Positions 46,201-56,079 of a stretch of 64,000 bases of DNA are shown piece by piece. How positions within the stretch are numbered: the first letter of the stretch is position 1; each line of letters starts with the position of its first letter. The notes below the pieces were generated by a model. That model was not told the DNA's origin, made no database searches, and was given only the letters and a program-made list of their open reading frames with translations. A program made the translations under genes and the position numbers. The DNA comes from Volutella citrinella (Eukaryota > Ascomycota > Sordariomycetes > Hypocreales > Nectriaceae). The DNA lies in assembly GCA_034401135.1 (NCBI GenBank), contig JAWZSP010000002.1, positions 3,534,001 through 3,598,000 of the forward strand, written 5' to 3'.

Positions 46201-47947
46201 CAGATTGGCCACGAGCCATTGAGACAGCGACGCGGAGGTGCCATCCCAGCTGTCCAGGGACCTTTGCGCTCAGACGATCCGCCTGGTTTTAACTTTTACC
46301 CCTGGAGCGCCTCCAGGGCCGTGGGCCTTTGGCGTCCAACACATGCATGCGCGGAGCCAGCGACAGCATTCGAGAAGAGAGGCATGGCGTCTGGTGTCTC
46401 TGGCTTGCCGGCAGGCTCAGTGCAGGTGGTGCAGAGACGGCCAGCTGCACCCCGTCCTGCGATGCTCTCGTGGCCGGCTCTCCTATCCAACATCACGACG
46501 ACCCCTTCAACGCATCACCTGCTGGCGACTGGCCAGTGGTCGATATCCCAAACGCCAATGCCCCGGGATTGATTGAGATCGTCTTCTTAGGGCGACCCAC
46601 CGTCCGCTAGGTGCCGCACCCTAGGAGCATTAGGTCCACTCCATGGCGACGTATACGCATTGAGTTCAGCAGATCGCTAGACTGGGAGAGGATGGGCCCT
46701 GGTTTGAAACGACCACGACCCAATGCCAGCTGCACTGCCCGAGATGCCCTGCTTGCTTGCCTGCCTGGCATTGACACGAGGGCGAGCCAGGGAGCCTCAA
46801 CTGAGGGCGCTAGACGGCTTCAGGACGGACCAAAACCACATCCCCTGCTCCTCCAAACACCCGCCATCCATGATCCATGGCCAGAGACATGCCGCCATGC
46901 CATGCCATGCCATTATAAGACATCGAGACACCACTCTCTAAGCGCTCCCTTTGTCTGTCTAGCATCTTCTCCAAGTCTAGCCTGTCTTTTACGGTTGTCT
47001 CCCGAGGGTGTGAATGTCTTGATTCGCTCACTACTTCGCAATCGGCGCCTGCATTCGTCGTTCGTTTCTCTCCGGCTGGTCTATTTATCTTTGGATCACC
47101 TCCCTCGTTCGCTTCTTCGTACGGCACGGTCCGTCCATCATTCGGCTTTTCATCTCCTTTATCACCGTGACTGGCTTCACGGCGCCCTCGCCTCCCTCTC
47201 CGCCCGTCTTTCCCTCTGGTGAGTTTGTCGTCCAAACATACATCTGCACACACCCCAGGCGTCACCAGTTGCTTTTGGGCCGTCTTGACGCTTCGTCCAC
47301 TGCGGCTCGAGGTGAAAGTGAACGCAGCTTCGTTGGTAGCTGCCTGTCTGAGTGCCATCTCTTGGATTCTGCCAGTGGCCGCTACCTTGGTGGGCAGGGC
47401 GGCTGGTCAAGTTCATCAGTCCCCACGGGATGATAGCAAAGTGACAAAACTCCCACGCGCCCCACAGCGTGACGACATCCCGGACTTGTGCAAAGTCTCG
47501 GACAGCCCACCGCCTGCCTACACCCTTGCCTCACCCTTTTCCCCCATTCACTTTTCCCCGCATTCGCTGGCTTTTCAATTGTTCTTCTTTTCAGTACCTT
47601 TCTGGTCGCTGGCTACCTTCATTGTCGTTCGTTTTGCACTCTTCAAGTGATGCCACCTACAAGCGACCTCATTGGCTCTCTCCCTACCGCTCTCACATAT
47701 GCTCACCCTCGAGGCATCGGGGCAACAGGGTGCATGGCCCAACGATCAAAGCTTCGCTTACACTCCTCACTCGCCGAACCCACAAACCTTGTTTCCTTAC
47801 ATTGTCACTCCTTGTATACATTCAAAGAGTGAAACCGAGATTTCAAGTTTGCCTCATCTAACACGACATTTACACAGACACAAACAACACGCTCCTTTTA
47901 TCAACAGAAGAGTCCCAAGTGCAGGACGACCATTCATTGTTGTCATC
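43252..47947. other. 4.7 kb gene-poor spacer and GH55 promoter
   Basis: No supported gene. The many short frames overlap on all six frames and lack motifs; the longest (about 200 codons near 46.6-47.2 kb) begins at a non-ATG codon. A TATAAG box-like sequence is at 46914-46919, preceded by a CATGC repeat. Plus-strand C/T-rich sequence follows. A possible leader intron has its donor GTGAGT at 47219 and an acceptor at 47877 (TACACAG with a CTAAC branch just upstream), which would put the transcription start near the TATA-like site. Confidence 0.45.
46914..46919 (+). promoter_or_regulatory. TATA-like element, possibly for the GH55 gene
   Basis: TATAAG lies about 1 kb upstream of the GH55 start codon and is followed by C/T-rich sequence and a candidate leader intron. 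Assignment to this gene is inference. Confidence 0.25.
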
Positions 47948-50293
47948 ATGGGTCTCTCGACCATCCTCTCGGCTTCTATTTTGGCCTTGCGCCTTTTCTC
48001 TCCGGCCCTGGCTGCCCCTTCTCCCACTCCGCCCGACGTTGGCACATCCTATGCTGCCGCCGACTCATCATGGTGGCTTGCCACCATTGAGCGCAAAGGA
48101 GCTCCGGCGTACGGTGCCGCTGATTACAAGGTGCTCCGCAATGTCAAAGAGTATGGCGCCAAAGGCGACGGCGCTACCGACGATACTGCAGCCATCAACG
48201 CTGCCATGGCTGACGGAAACCGATGCGGCTACAAGTGCGATTCTAGCACTGTGACGCCGGCTCTCATCTACTTTCCTCCCGGAACCTACGTCGTCTCCAA
48301 ACCTCTGCTTCCCCATTACTACACCCACATGGTTGGCGATGTCAACTCACTCCCAATCATCAAGGCTGCTGCCAACTTCGCTGGCATGGCAGTCATCGAT
48401 GCCAACCCTTATGATGACCTCGGCACCAACTGGCACACCAACCAGAACAATTTCTTCCGCCAGATCCGAAACTTTGTCATCGACCTCACTGGTATGCCCA
48501 TGACATCTGGTGCTGGTATCCATTGGCAGGTTGCCCAAGCCACGTCGCTACAAAACATCGAGTTCCGCATGATCGAGGATGCCAGCGAGGCCAACGTTCA
48601 GCAGGGTCTCTTCATCGACAATGGCTCTGGTGGCTTCATGACCGACCTCCGATTCATTGGTGGCAAGTATGGCGCCTTCGTCGGTAGCCAACAGTTCACC
48701 ATCAAGAACTTCTCCTTCAAGAACTGCAAGACGGCTATCTACATGAACTGGAACTGGAACTGGGCTCTCAGCGGCATGGACATTGATGGCTGTGGTATTG
48801 GCGTCGACATGACCGCCGGAGAAAGTGTCCAGAATGTCGGAACCGTCCTGCTTCTTGACAGCAAGCTCTCCAACACTCAGGTTGGAGTTCTCACCAACTA
48901 TGACCCGGGCCAGGCCGGTACCAACGGAACTCTGATTCTTGACAATGTCGACATGTCCCAAGGTGTTCCCGTGGCTGTCAAGGGCAAGGGAACCGAGAAG
49001 ACCATTCTGGCCGGAAACGCTAAGGTTGAGTCTTGGATTCAGGGTCGCACCTATGTCGGTGCCGCCGGCAAGGCCGTTCAGGATACCCAGGCCCCAATCA
49101 CCAAGCCCAAGGCGCTTTTGGGCGCTGATGGCAAGGTTGTCACCCGCAGCAAGCCCCAGTATAACGACGTGCCCTCATCCAAGTTCGTCTCTGTGAAGGC
49201 CAAGGGTGCCAAGGGTGATGGAAAAACAGACGACACCGCCGCTATTCAGGCAGTGCTCAACGGCTGTGGCGCCGACGAAATCGTCTACTTTGACCACGGT
49301 GCCTACGTCATCACGGACACGGTTGACATCCCCAAGAACATCAAGATTGTTGGTGAGGTGTTTGCGCTCATCATGGCTGGCGGAGACAAGAACTTCAAGG
49401 ACCAGGCCAACCTCAAGCCTGTTCTCCGCGTTGGCAAGCCCGGCGATGTGGGTAATGCCGAGATCCAGGATCTCATGATCCAGACTCTGGGTCCCCAGCC
49501 AGGTGCTATCCTCATGGAATGGAACCTGGAGAGCGAGAAGCCTGGCTCTGCCGGCCTCTGGGACGTCCACTTCCGTGTGGGCGGCTCCGCTGGTACCCAG
49601 TTGCAGTCTGACGTCTGCAAGAAGACGCCCGAGGCTGCTACCGCGCCCAAGAACGAGTGCCTTGGAGCCGGTATGCTCATGCATGTTACAAAGGAGGCCA
49701 GCATCTACATGGAAAACACTTGGCTGTGGGTTGCTGACCACGAGCTTGATCTTTCCGACCACTCCCAGATCAACATCTACAACGGCCGTGGCATCTTGAT
49801 TGAGAGCACCAAGGGCGCTTGGCTCTGGGGCACTGCTTCGGAGCACAATGTCCTCTACAACTACCAGTTCACCAATGCTGCCAACGTCTACATGTCTCTG
49901 ATCCAGACTGAGACTGCGTACTTCCAAGGCAACCCTGACGCCAAGGTGCCTTTCAATGTCAACCAGCAGTTTTTCGACCCTGACTTCACGGCCACCTGCA
50001 CTGACGGCTCTAACCGATGCGCTCGCACATGGGGTCTGCGCGCCATGAATTCCAAGGACGTCTTCCTCTTCGGTGGTGGCCTCTACAGCTTCTTTGACAA
50101 CTATGGCCAGGTTTGCGTTGGCGAGAACAACTGCCAGGATCACATGATTAGCATCGAGAAGTCGCAAGTTGCTCTCTATGGTGTTAGCACCAAGGCCAGT
50201 GTGAACATGATCACGGTCGATGGCAAGTCTGTGGCTTTGGATTCAGACAATCGCAGCACCTTCTGCGCAGGCCTGGCACTTTTCTCGTCGTAG
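47948..50293 (+). CDS. Secreted GH55 exo-beta-1,3-glucanase
   Basis: A single exon of 781 residues. The start at 47948 gives a classic signal peptide (hydrophobic stretch about 4-20, likely cleavage after LAA near residue 23). Two homologous beta-helix modules each begin with a pectate-lyase-3-type motif: YGAKGDGATDDTAAI near residue 73 and KGAKGDGKTDDTAAI near residue 418. This two-fold arrangement is the hallmark of glycoside hydrolase family 55. Conserved segments include NWNWNWALSGMDIDGCG and ENTWLWVADHELD. Family knowledge: these enzymes release glucose from the non-reducing end of beta-1,3-glucan and act in wall remodelling, nutrition or mycoparasitism. The frame remains open for 71 codons beyond the TAG stop (see findings). 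Confidence 0.95.
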   Translation: MGLSTILSASILALRLFSPALAAPSPTPPDVGTSYAAADSSWWLATIERKGAPAYGAADYKVLRNVKEYGAKGDGATDDTAAINAAMADGNRCGYKCDSSTVTPALIYFPPGTYVVSKPLLPHYYTHMVGDVNSLPIIKAAANFAGMAVIDANPYDDLGTNWHTNQNNFFRQIRNFVIDLTGMPMTSGAGIHWQVAQATSLQNIEFRMIEDASEANVQQGLFIDNGSGGFMTDLRFIGGKYGAFVGSQQFTIKNFSFKNCKTAIYMNWNWNWALSGMDIDGCGIGVDMTAGESVQNVGTVLLLDSKLSNTQVGVLTNYDPGQAGTNGTLILDNVDMSQGVPVAVKGKGTEKTILAGNAKVESWIQGRTYVGAAGKAVQDTQAPITKPKALLGADGKVVTRSKPQYNDVPSSKFVSVKAKGAKGDGKTDDTAAIQAVLNGCGADEIVYFDHGAYVITDTVDIPKNIKIVGEVFALIMAGGDKNFKDQANLKPVLRVGKPGDVGNAEIQDLMIQTLGPQPGAILMEWNLESEKPGSAGLWDVHFRVGGSAGTQLQSDVCKKTPEAATAPKNECLGAGMLMHVTKEASIYMENTWLWVADHELDLSDHSQINIYNGRGILIESTKGAWLWGTASEHNVLYNYQFTNAANVYMSLIQTETAYFQGNPDAKVPFNVNQQFFDPDFTATCTDGSNRCARTWGLRAMNSKDVFLFGGGLYSFFDNYGQVCVGENNCQDHMISIEKSQVALYGVSTKASVNMITVDGKSVALDSDNRSTFCAGLALFSS

Positions 50294-50960
50294 GACGGCG
50301 AATTGCCACCGCTGCTAGAATACTCGCCCATTGACTGGAGTGGCAGTATCACTGTCACACAGGCATCAGCGACGCACGGCGTTGAGACGGCGGTCACGAG
50401 CTCGTCCATGGCCTCTATCATAGCCGTCTCTACGGTAGGATGTGGTGCCATATCAACCACAACTGTCATCGTTAGCTACACTGCGACAGTGACTATCGTC
50501 GCGGCATGAGCCGAATATTTTCGCACCCGTACATATTCGACAGCGTCACAGAAAACTACATGAAAATGGAGTAAAAAGCACGAAACGAAACCAAAAAAAA
50601 AAACGCAGTACGCACAGCTCTCGGCCTTGGCTTCAGCCCTATTGCAGGCTATCGCTCCAGATTGGCTATGAGCTTTGAATTCTTCTTGGAATATATATAT
50701 TTTATTCTCTTCCTCTTGGACTTGGGCACTGAGCATACGGAGTTTGGACTAAGACAGGGAAATGACATACTTAGGGCCCATGACGTCCTTTCAGCAAGGA
50801 TGCATGTTAGAACTGCAAATCAACTGTTTTCCTACACAGGCCATTAACTGAATCTTGCCTCGAACATTTCTCTCGAGAGACTATTGTGACATTGACTGTG
50901 TGCCTATGCTGTAGATTGATTTCCTAGGCTGTGCAAGGGCGACTCTTCGACCAAGCCTAT

Positions 50961-51056
50961 TGCTAAAAACCGAATATTGCGCGGAACGGCCGTCCGGAGG
51001 GGGCGGCAGCGTTGCTTCTCGAGACAGATGGACTGGAGATGCCGCTACTTCACTGA
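50961..51056 (+). repeat. Inverted-repeat cassette, copy 1 (degenerate)
   Basis: The left arm GCTAAAAACCGAAT (50962-50975) resembles the left arms of the other copies but no longer pairs well. The right arm GCTACTTCACTG is intact at 51045-51056. Confidence 0.45.
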
Positions 51057-51371
51057 CGGTGGCTCCGTTCCGTTATGCTAATTGCGGGTAGTTGGTTCCT
51101 TTGGGACTTTGGGAGCCTAGCTGATGGTGCCTGGAGGTGGCGGGGCTTGGCGTGGCTGCTGGCCTCGACTGCGAAAGAGGCATGGAGACGACCACCTGAG
51201 GAGAAGGAGAAGGGACAATAATGGGAGAGGGAGGCCAAAAAGAAGAAAGAAAAAAAGGAGAGAACAGAACGAACACATGCTTTGCAGGCTAGCTATGGAC
51301 TGACGCGAGGATATAAACGGATTGGACATTTAGACCTGGGAAGTCGAATCCTCGGCTTCCTTCAGCCGGTT

Positions 51372-51482
51372 GCCAAAAAGCGAAGTCTCCTCCCTTTCGG
51401 GGGGCGATGGCACGCTGCTGGGCACATCCAGGAAAATGGATTCTTCCACTGCGCGAGGCAGTGTCGGAAAGCTACTTCGCTG
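51372..51482 (+). repeat. Inverted-repeat cassette, copy 2
   Basis: The left arm GCCAAAAAGCGAAGT contains AGCGAAGT (51379-51386), the exact reverse complement of ACTTCGCT (51474-51481) in the right arm GCTACTTCGCTG. Just inside the left arm, CCTCCC and GGGGGG can form a hairpin around a TTTC loop. TGCCAAA occurs just outside both arms, which could be a target-site duplication or chance. Confidence 0.6.
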
Positions 51483-51747
51483 CCAAAGGGACGCATATTT
51501 TTGGTTAATACGCACCGCCTTGTCCTGCTTATGCTGAAGTGGGGCCTACGCCCATCACCGATTGTTGGCTGCCTCACTATCAGGCTCTTTTTCTAGCGGA
51601 CTGGTTGAACAATAGTCAACAAGAAGTGCGGACTAAAAATAAAAGCATTAATAAAAAAGAGTATGTGCCTAAAAAAAACAAATAAAAAAAAACAAGAGAG
51701 GCAGTATCTGATGTGCTCTGCATGGTTCGAATGTGGTGGCTTCGACT

Positions 51748-51861
51748 GGCAAAAGTGAAGTCGCATTTCCCGTTCGGGAGATGGGAGCTCTGGAGCAGAC
51801 CCATGCTCAATGAATTCATGGGCCCAGCTAAAACACAGGTGTGATGTCGCTACTTCACTGG
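51748..51861 (+). repeat. Inverted-repeat cassette, copy 3
   Basis: The left arm contains AGTGAAGT (51754-51761), exactly complementary to ACTTCACT (51852-51859) in the right arm GCTACTTCACTG. Relative to copy 2 both arms carry a C-to-T or G-to-A change that keeps pairing. An internal hairpin (TCCC-GTTC-GGGA) sits at the same relative place. Confidence 0.6.
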
Positions 51862-52190
51862 GAGTTGACACTGTTGGGTTGGCTTATAAGGGCAGGAAGG
51901 CTGCCTGGAGTCTGGGATGTTGTGCCAGGGGTGGGAGTGTGGCGGTGCTGGTGGTGTGTACAAACACCAGTGGCTTGCGGAGCCAGCTGGGCTATTCAGG
52001 GTTTCATCGCGAGTAGCATAATGCATCTACAATACAAAAGTCATCATCTGAGATCTGTTGCAAAAAACAGAAAGAAAAATATCATAGTTGCGAGGGAGAT
52101 GGCTAAAAAGGGAGCAGTTAGTCAAGACTTGCCAGGAGTTGCAAGTCCCGGCCTGCCAACTTCAACTCGAACCATTGACCTTCCCGATTT

Positions 52191-52262
52191 GCCAAAAAGC
52201 GAAGCTTCCCGAAGGAAGGGTTTTTTGGGTCAGCTGTAGGTTGTTCAACTGCTACTTCGCTG
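52191..52262 (+). repeat. Inverted-repeat cassette, copy 4
   Basis: The left arm GCCAAAAAGCGAAGC is almost identical to copy 2 and the right arm GCTACTTCGCTG is identical to it; the distance between arms is shorter (64 bases from AGCG to CGCT). The internal hairpin has a different sequence (CTTCC-CGAA-GGAAG) but the same position. Confidence 0.6.
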
Positions 52263-53197
52263 AAAGACGGTGTGATTAGTTGTGCTCATAAGAGGTTGGT
52301 TGAGGGAGCTGAGGCGGGCAGTGATGGCGGTGGCTGAGTGACTCAGCCGGCGAGATAATTGTGGAGACGCTCGGTCGTTCGTGGCGGGTGGTGCGCGGTT
52401 GCTGGATGAAGAAGGATAGAGCTGTCGAGCTGTGCGAGGTGCCAGTGCCAGTGCATGCTGCTGTGCCAGAGCACTTTGTGCCGAGGGATGTGAATGTTGG
52501 AAAAGAGAAGTTCAAGTTGTGCGGTGGGCATGGGGACAGTTCTGATTGGCCCCACATCAACGGCCGAGTTGGTACTGTGCATCAGTCCCAAGTAATTGGC
52601 AAGAGCGCAGTGCAACCTGTCCTTGACGACTATTGTGAGTTGACAATTTGCATACGCCCGGCGAGTTTTGGAAAGCTGGCTCTGTTGCATCAACTGAATG
52701 GATTGACTATCGCTTGTCTGCCTGCTTATCTACACTGGACTGGGTGTATGTAGTATCTTGCTTGATGATTGAAGAGAGTGTCTATCTGATAGAAAATGCT
52801 TCAGACAGCATATGGAGTGATAATCGAAACAGGATCCAGCATCCCTATCTAAATCCCCAAAATAAGCAAAACGATAAACCAGAGGCTGTTTCGCGGGTCG
52901 CTATTCCTCCCCGCTGAGTCGGTTGTTAAGGGCCGGAACTTGACTTGCCCCGCCTGCCCGCCTGGCCCACGCCCCGGCCCAGTTCAAGACGTCATAGCTG
53001 GCCACGGCCGCCGATTCTTCGAGAAGCTCAACGGTGCAAACACCAAGGTGGCCAAACGCCAAACCAGCAGCCCGCCCACGGTCGCGCGCGCAGTCGTCCG
53101 CTTCCAACCTGTCCGATCCATGCCGTCGTGAACCACACCGCGCCTCTTCTACTACTCCTGCCGTCGTCGCCGCGCCCTCCTCCTTTTCCTCCTCCTC

Positions 53198-54237
53198 ATG
53201 GCCACGACACGCCGCGCCGCCAAATCGGCCTCGTCCCTCAACACCACCAGCAACATGGCCACCACGCCCGCGACCCAGCCCGCCGCGAAGCGCACGTCGC
53301 CCCTGCTCCCCACGCCCCTCGAGGCCCTCGCCCTCGCCGTCTTCCCCGCCATCCTCGTCTTCGGCACCGTCTTCTCCCTCCTGTCGCCCCAGACGCGCAA
53401 CGCCCCCTTCGACCCCGTCTCGCAGTCGCACGTCCAAGACCCCGCCGTCGCGCCCAGCTATTTTGCCCAAAAGTCAAACGTGTTCAACGTCTACTTCGTC
53501 AAGCGCGGCTGGGCCTGGGTCACGGTCGCCTTCTTCGCCTTTGCCCTCACCCACCCGGCCGTCGCCTCCACCCGCCGCCGAGTCCAGGCCACGCTGCGCT
53601 GGGCCGCCGTCACGGCGTGCTGGTTCCTCGTCACGCAGTGGTGCTTCGGCGCGCCCATCATCGACCGCGGCTTCCGCTGGACGGGCGGCCGCTGCGAGAT
53701 TGCCGAGCAGGAGATCGCAATGGGGGATACCAGTGTCGGCGAGATGGTCACGGCCGTGGCGTGTAAGGCCGCCGGCGGCAAGTGGAAGGGCGGGCACGAC
53801 ATCTCGGGCCACGTCTTCTTGCTCTCTCTTGGCACCGCATTCCTGATGCAGGAGGTCGGATGGGCCGTTCTGCGCTGGGCCGGTCTCCGAGCCGAGGAGC
53901 GATGCGTCGTCATGCCCGACGGCGCCGTTAAGAGCGCCAATGTTGAAGCCGAGACCTCATCGGGCCAGGGCGCCGGAAAGACTGGTCTCGGGATCGGGGG
54001 CCAGTTCGCAGTCGGCGTAATGGCCCTGTCCATGTGGATGCTGCTGATGACGGCAATCTACTTCCACACCTGGTTCGAGAAGGTGACACACCACCCAGCG
54101 TCTCCTCGCCTTCTACATTTGCTAACCCCTACCAGTTCACCGGATTGTTGGCCTCTGCCACTGCGTTTTACATCGTCTACATTGTACCTCGATTTGTTCC
54201 CGCAGTCAGACAAGCAGTTGGTCTTCCTGCTATCTAG
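53198..54237 (+). CDS. FIT/Scs3-family lipid-droplet protein (acyl-CoA diphosphatase)
   Basis: Two exons, 53198-54082 and 54136-54237 (53-nt intron), join in phase 0 to 328 residues. Several membrane helices are visible (about 43-62, 105-122, 140-155, 207-222, 272-292, 298-318). The family motifs HDISGH (H200, H205) and YFHTWFEK (H290) are present; in FIT2 proteins the two conserved histidines of these motifs (here H205 and H290) form the lipid-phosphatase active site. The C-terminal FTGLLASATAFYIVYI helix comes from exon 2. Family knowledge: FIT2/Scs3/Yft2 proteins sit in the endoplasmic reticulum, cleave fatty acyl-CoA and support lipid-droplet emergence and phospholipid balance. The 5' part is very GC-rich. 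Confidence 0.92.
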
Positions 54238-54395
54238 AGCGGCGACGCTGTCAGGAGCTCGTTTCAATATACGATAATTAGAACTAGAGTCATAATGTAT
54301 TTCCTCCCCCCCTTGCCCCGGCTACCCTGCCTTTGGGATATCAATCTTTTTTCGTCCCTCACGTGTCTCTTCCTCCCCGTAGAGAAAACCTAGCC

Positions 54396-56079
54396 TCACT
54401 CTCTGCGCCATTCTCGGTGAGCTGGGGAGCAAGTCAGCTCTTCAAGCTCTGAGATGCCCCGTTTGTGGCTAGACACTCCGTAGTACCAAAAACAGAAGAT
54501 GACAACGGCTGTCAGCGGCAGCGAAGTTGCCAAGTATACCTGCCAGTTTCTGTCTCCTTCGATTGTGAATATATTCGCCGACCAAACCGTCTGCGATCAT
54601 ATGTCGTTAGCATGCAGCATCAACTCGCTTGAGCCCATCTCCCGCCCTGGGGTTCCGACATACCGCAATCAGCGTGGCGGGCAGAAACAGTAGCGTCACA
54701 ATAGCGATGCTCTTCACCATTTTGCTGTCGCGGAGCTGAAGCCTTGCAATGGCGAGGTTCGTGTGGTTGTCGAACTGGCTGCTAAAGTTGAATGACTGGG
54801 TGTGTAATTGTTAGCATGCGTATGAGTTGGCTTTAATTGGCTTCATTGGGAGAAAACACACCGCGTTGATGACTCCCTTGGACCTTTCCCGCAGTTCCTC
54901 TAGGCGTTCGGACATGGCTTCACACTTGGCCATGGTGAATCTAAAGCGATCGCGTAACGCGCTTAGTTGATGTCTTTTTAGGCCGTACCCTCTCTCTCTT
55001 CGCATTGTCTCGAGATCCTCAAGCGCCTTCGTGCAGAGTTCGCCGAACTTCAGACCCGCTCTCGTCACCGTTCTGCAATGCTCCAGCTCAAGGTTTGTCG
55101 TATGGATCAGCTTGATCCTCGAAACGGGATCTGTGAGTGCTCTCCGGCGCTCGGGAGAAATCTCAACGGTCCATGCAGGCCGGGAGAGCTCCATGACTGT
55201 TTCTGCTTCTGCCGCCTCTCGCCAGTGGGAAGAAAACCAGTTGGCCTCACGGTCGAAACGCGACTGATAGATGAAGTCCAGGAGATGCAGCGGATGACTT
55301 TTCAGCAGCCTGATGTTCGAGGCGCAGTAGGAGCGGATGAGTCCGATGTCTTGAGGAACACAGGCCGCCAGGAAGACGAAGCAATCGAGGCTTGCCAACT
55401 CAATTCGCATAGCGCCCGTGAGGGCCTCGCTATTCCGAGGGCATCGGAAGAAGATGCCTACTCAATTTAGTTGTTTGAACCGTAAGACTCGGTAGCCAGC
55501 ATATGAGGGTCTCACACAAAGCCTCGGGCTCGTCGCTCTTGCTGTTGAACCGGATGCAAGAGTAGGCGAATGGCAAACGGTTCCTAAAGGTCAGGAGAGG
55601 ATCGTCTCCGCCGTCGAAGAACCTGGCCACCTCTGAAATGTACGATAGGGTGTCCTGATTCATTTGTGATGCCCGTTCCCTCTTTATCGCTTCTTTCATC
55701 GTGCCCGAGTTCTCTAGCGCAACGTCTCCTGTCGTAGTTCTGGTGCATATTTTTTTTCTTAATTCAAAGCCAGCCACAAGACAGTTTCATGAGTGATCTT
55801 ACACCATAACAATCTTCGGCCCCTTCCTCTTGCTTTGGTCGTCATCTTCCTTATTGTTCCTCATGGATTCCTATCATTTGTGTCAGTCTGTCGGGACCGT
55901 CACGAGGACAAGTCTCGTACATGGAAGGCAAGTTTGTGCCTCAAGGCGCGGTCATCAAGAACATCGTCTTGCGCTTCTAGGCAGTCAATGTCCCACCATT
56001 GAGCTCTTGAATCCGTGACCATGGGAGGGACAATCCAAACAAGTTCGTCCAACGGCTCGTTTTGACCCTTCGCAGCCAT
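54396..56079 (-). CDS. CorA-like fungal membrane protein, six exons
   Basis: Exons on the minus strand: 56079-55921, 55870-55803, 55739-55516, 55457-54862, 54795-54664 and 54590-54396. All five introns (50, 63, 58, 66, 73 nt) have GT..AG ends, and the phases join without a stop to give 457 residues. The N-terminal part (MAAKGQNEPLDELVWIVPP) is acidic. A long helical segment (about 230-345, with LRDRFRFTMAKCEAMSERL) precedes two C-terminal membrane helices, about 372-392 (SIAIVTLLFLPATLIATVW) and 412-432 (VYLATSLPLTAVVIFCFWYY). This helical stalk plus paired terminal helices is the CorA-like arrangement of a large fungal family. The GMN motif of true Mg2+ channels is not seen, so transport is not assigned. 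The start is the first ATG after an in-frame stop; an extra upstream exon is possible. Confidence 0.8.

Larger units (their letters stand above)
50294..53197. other. 2.9 kb intergenic region with repeated inverted-repeat cassettes
   Basis: No supported protein gene. The first 215 bases continue the GH55 frame after its stop codon. Four related cassettes occur at 50961-52262 (see separate entries). An A-rich segment lies at about 51634-51695. The last 250 bases are a GC-rich leader for the FIT-family gene. Confidence 0.5.

Noticed and set aside
46611..47222. About 200-codon plus-strand frame upstream of GH55
   Set aside because: It has a non-ATG start, no domain and C/T-rich leader composition.
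49175..50167. 330-codon minus-strand frame
   Set aside because: It is the shadow of the GH55 gene caused by its codon bias.
51721..51740. GGTTCGAAT near cassette copy 3, suggesting a tRNA T arm
   Set aside because: There is no cloverleaf upstream; the match is limited to a few bases.
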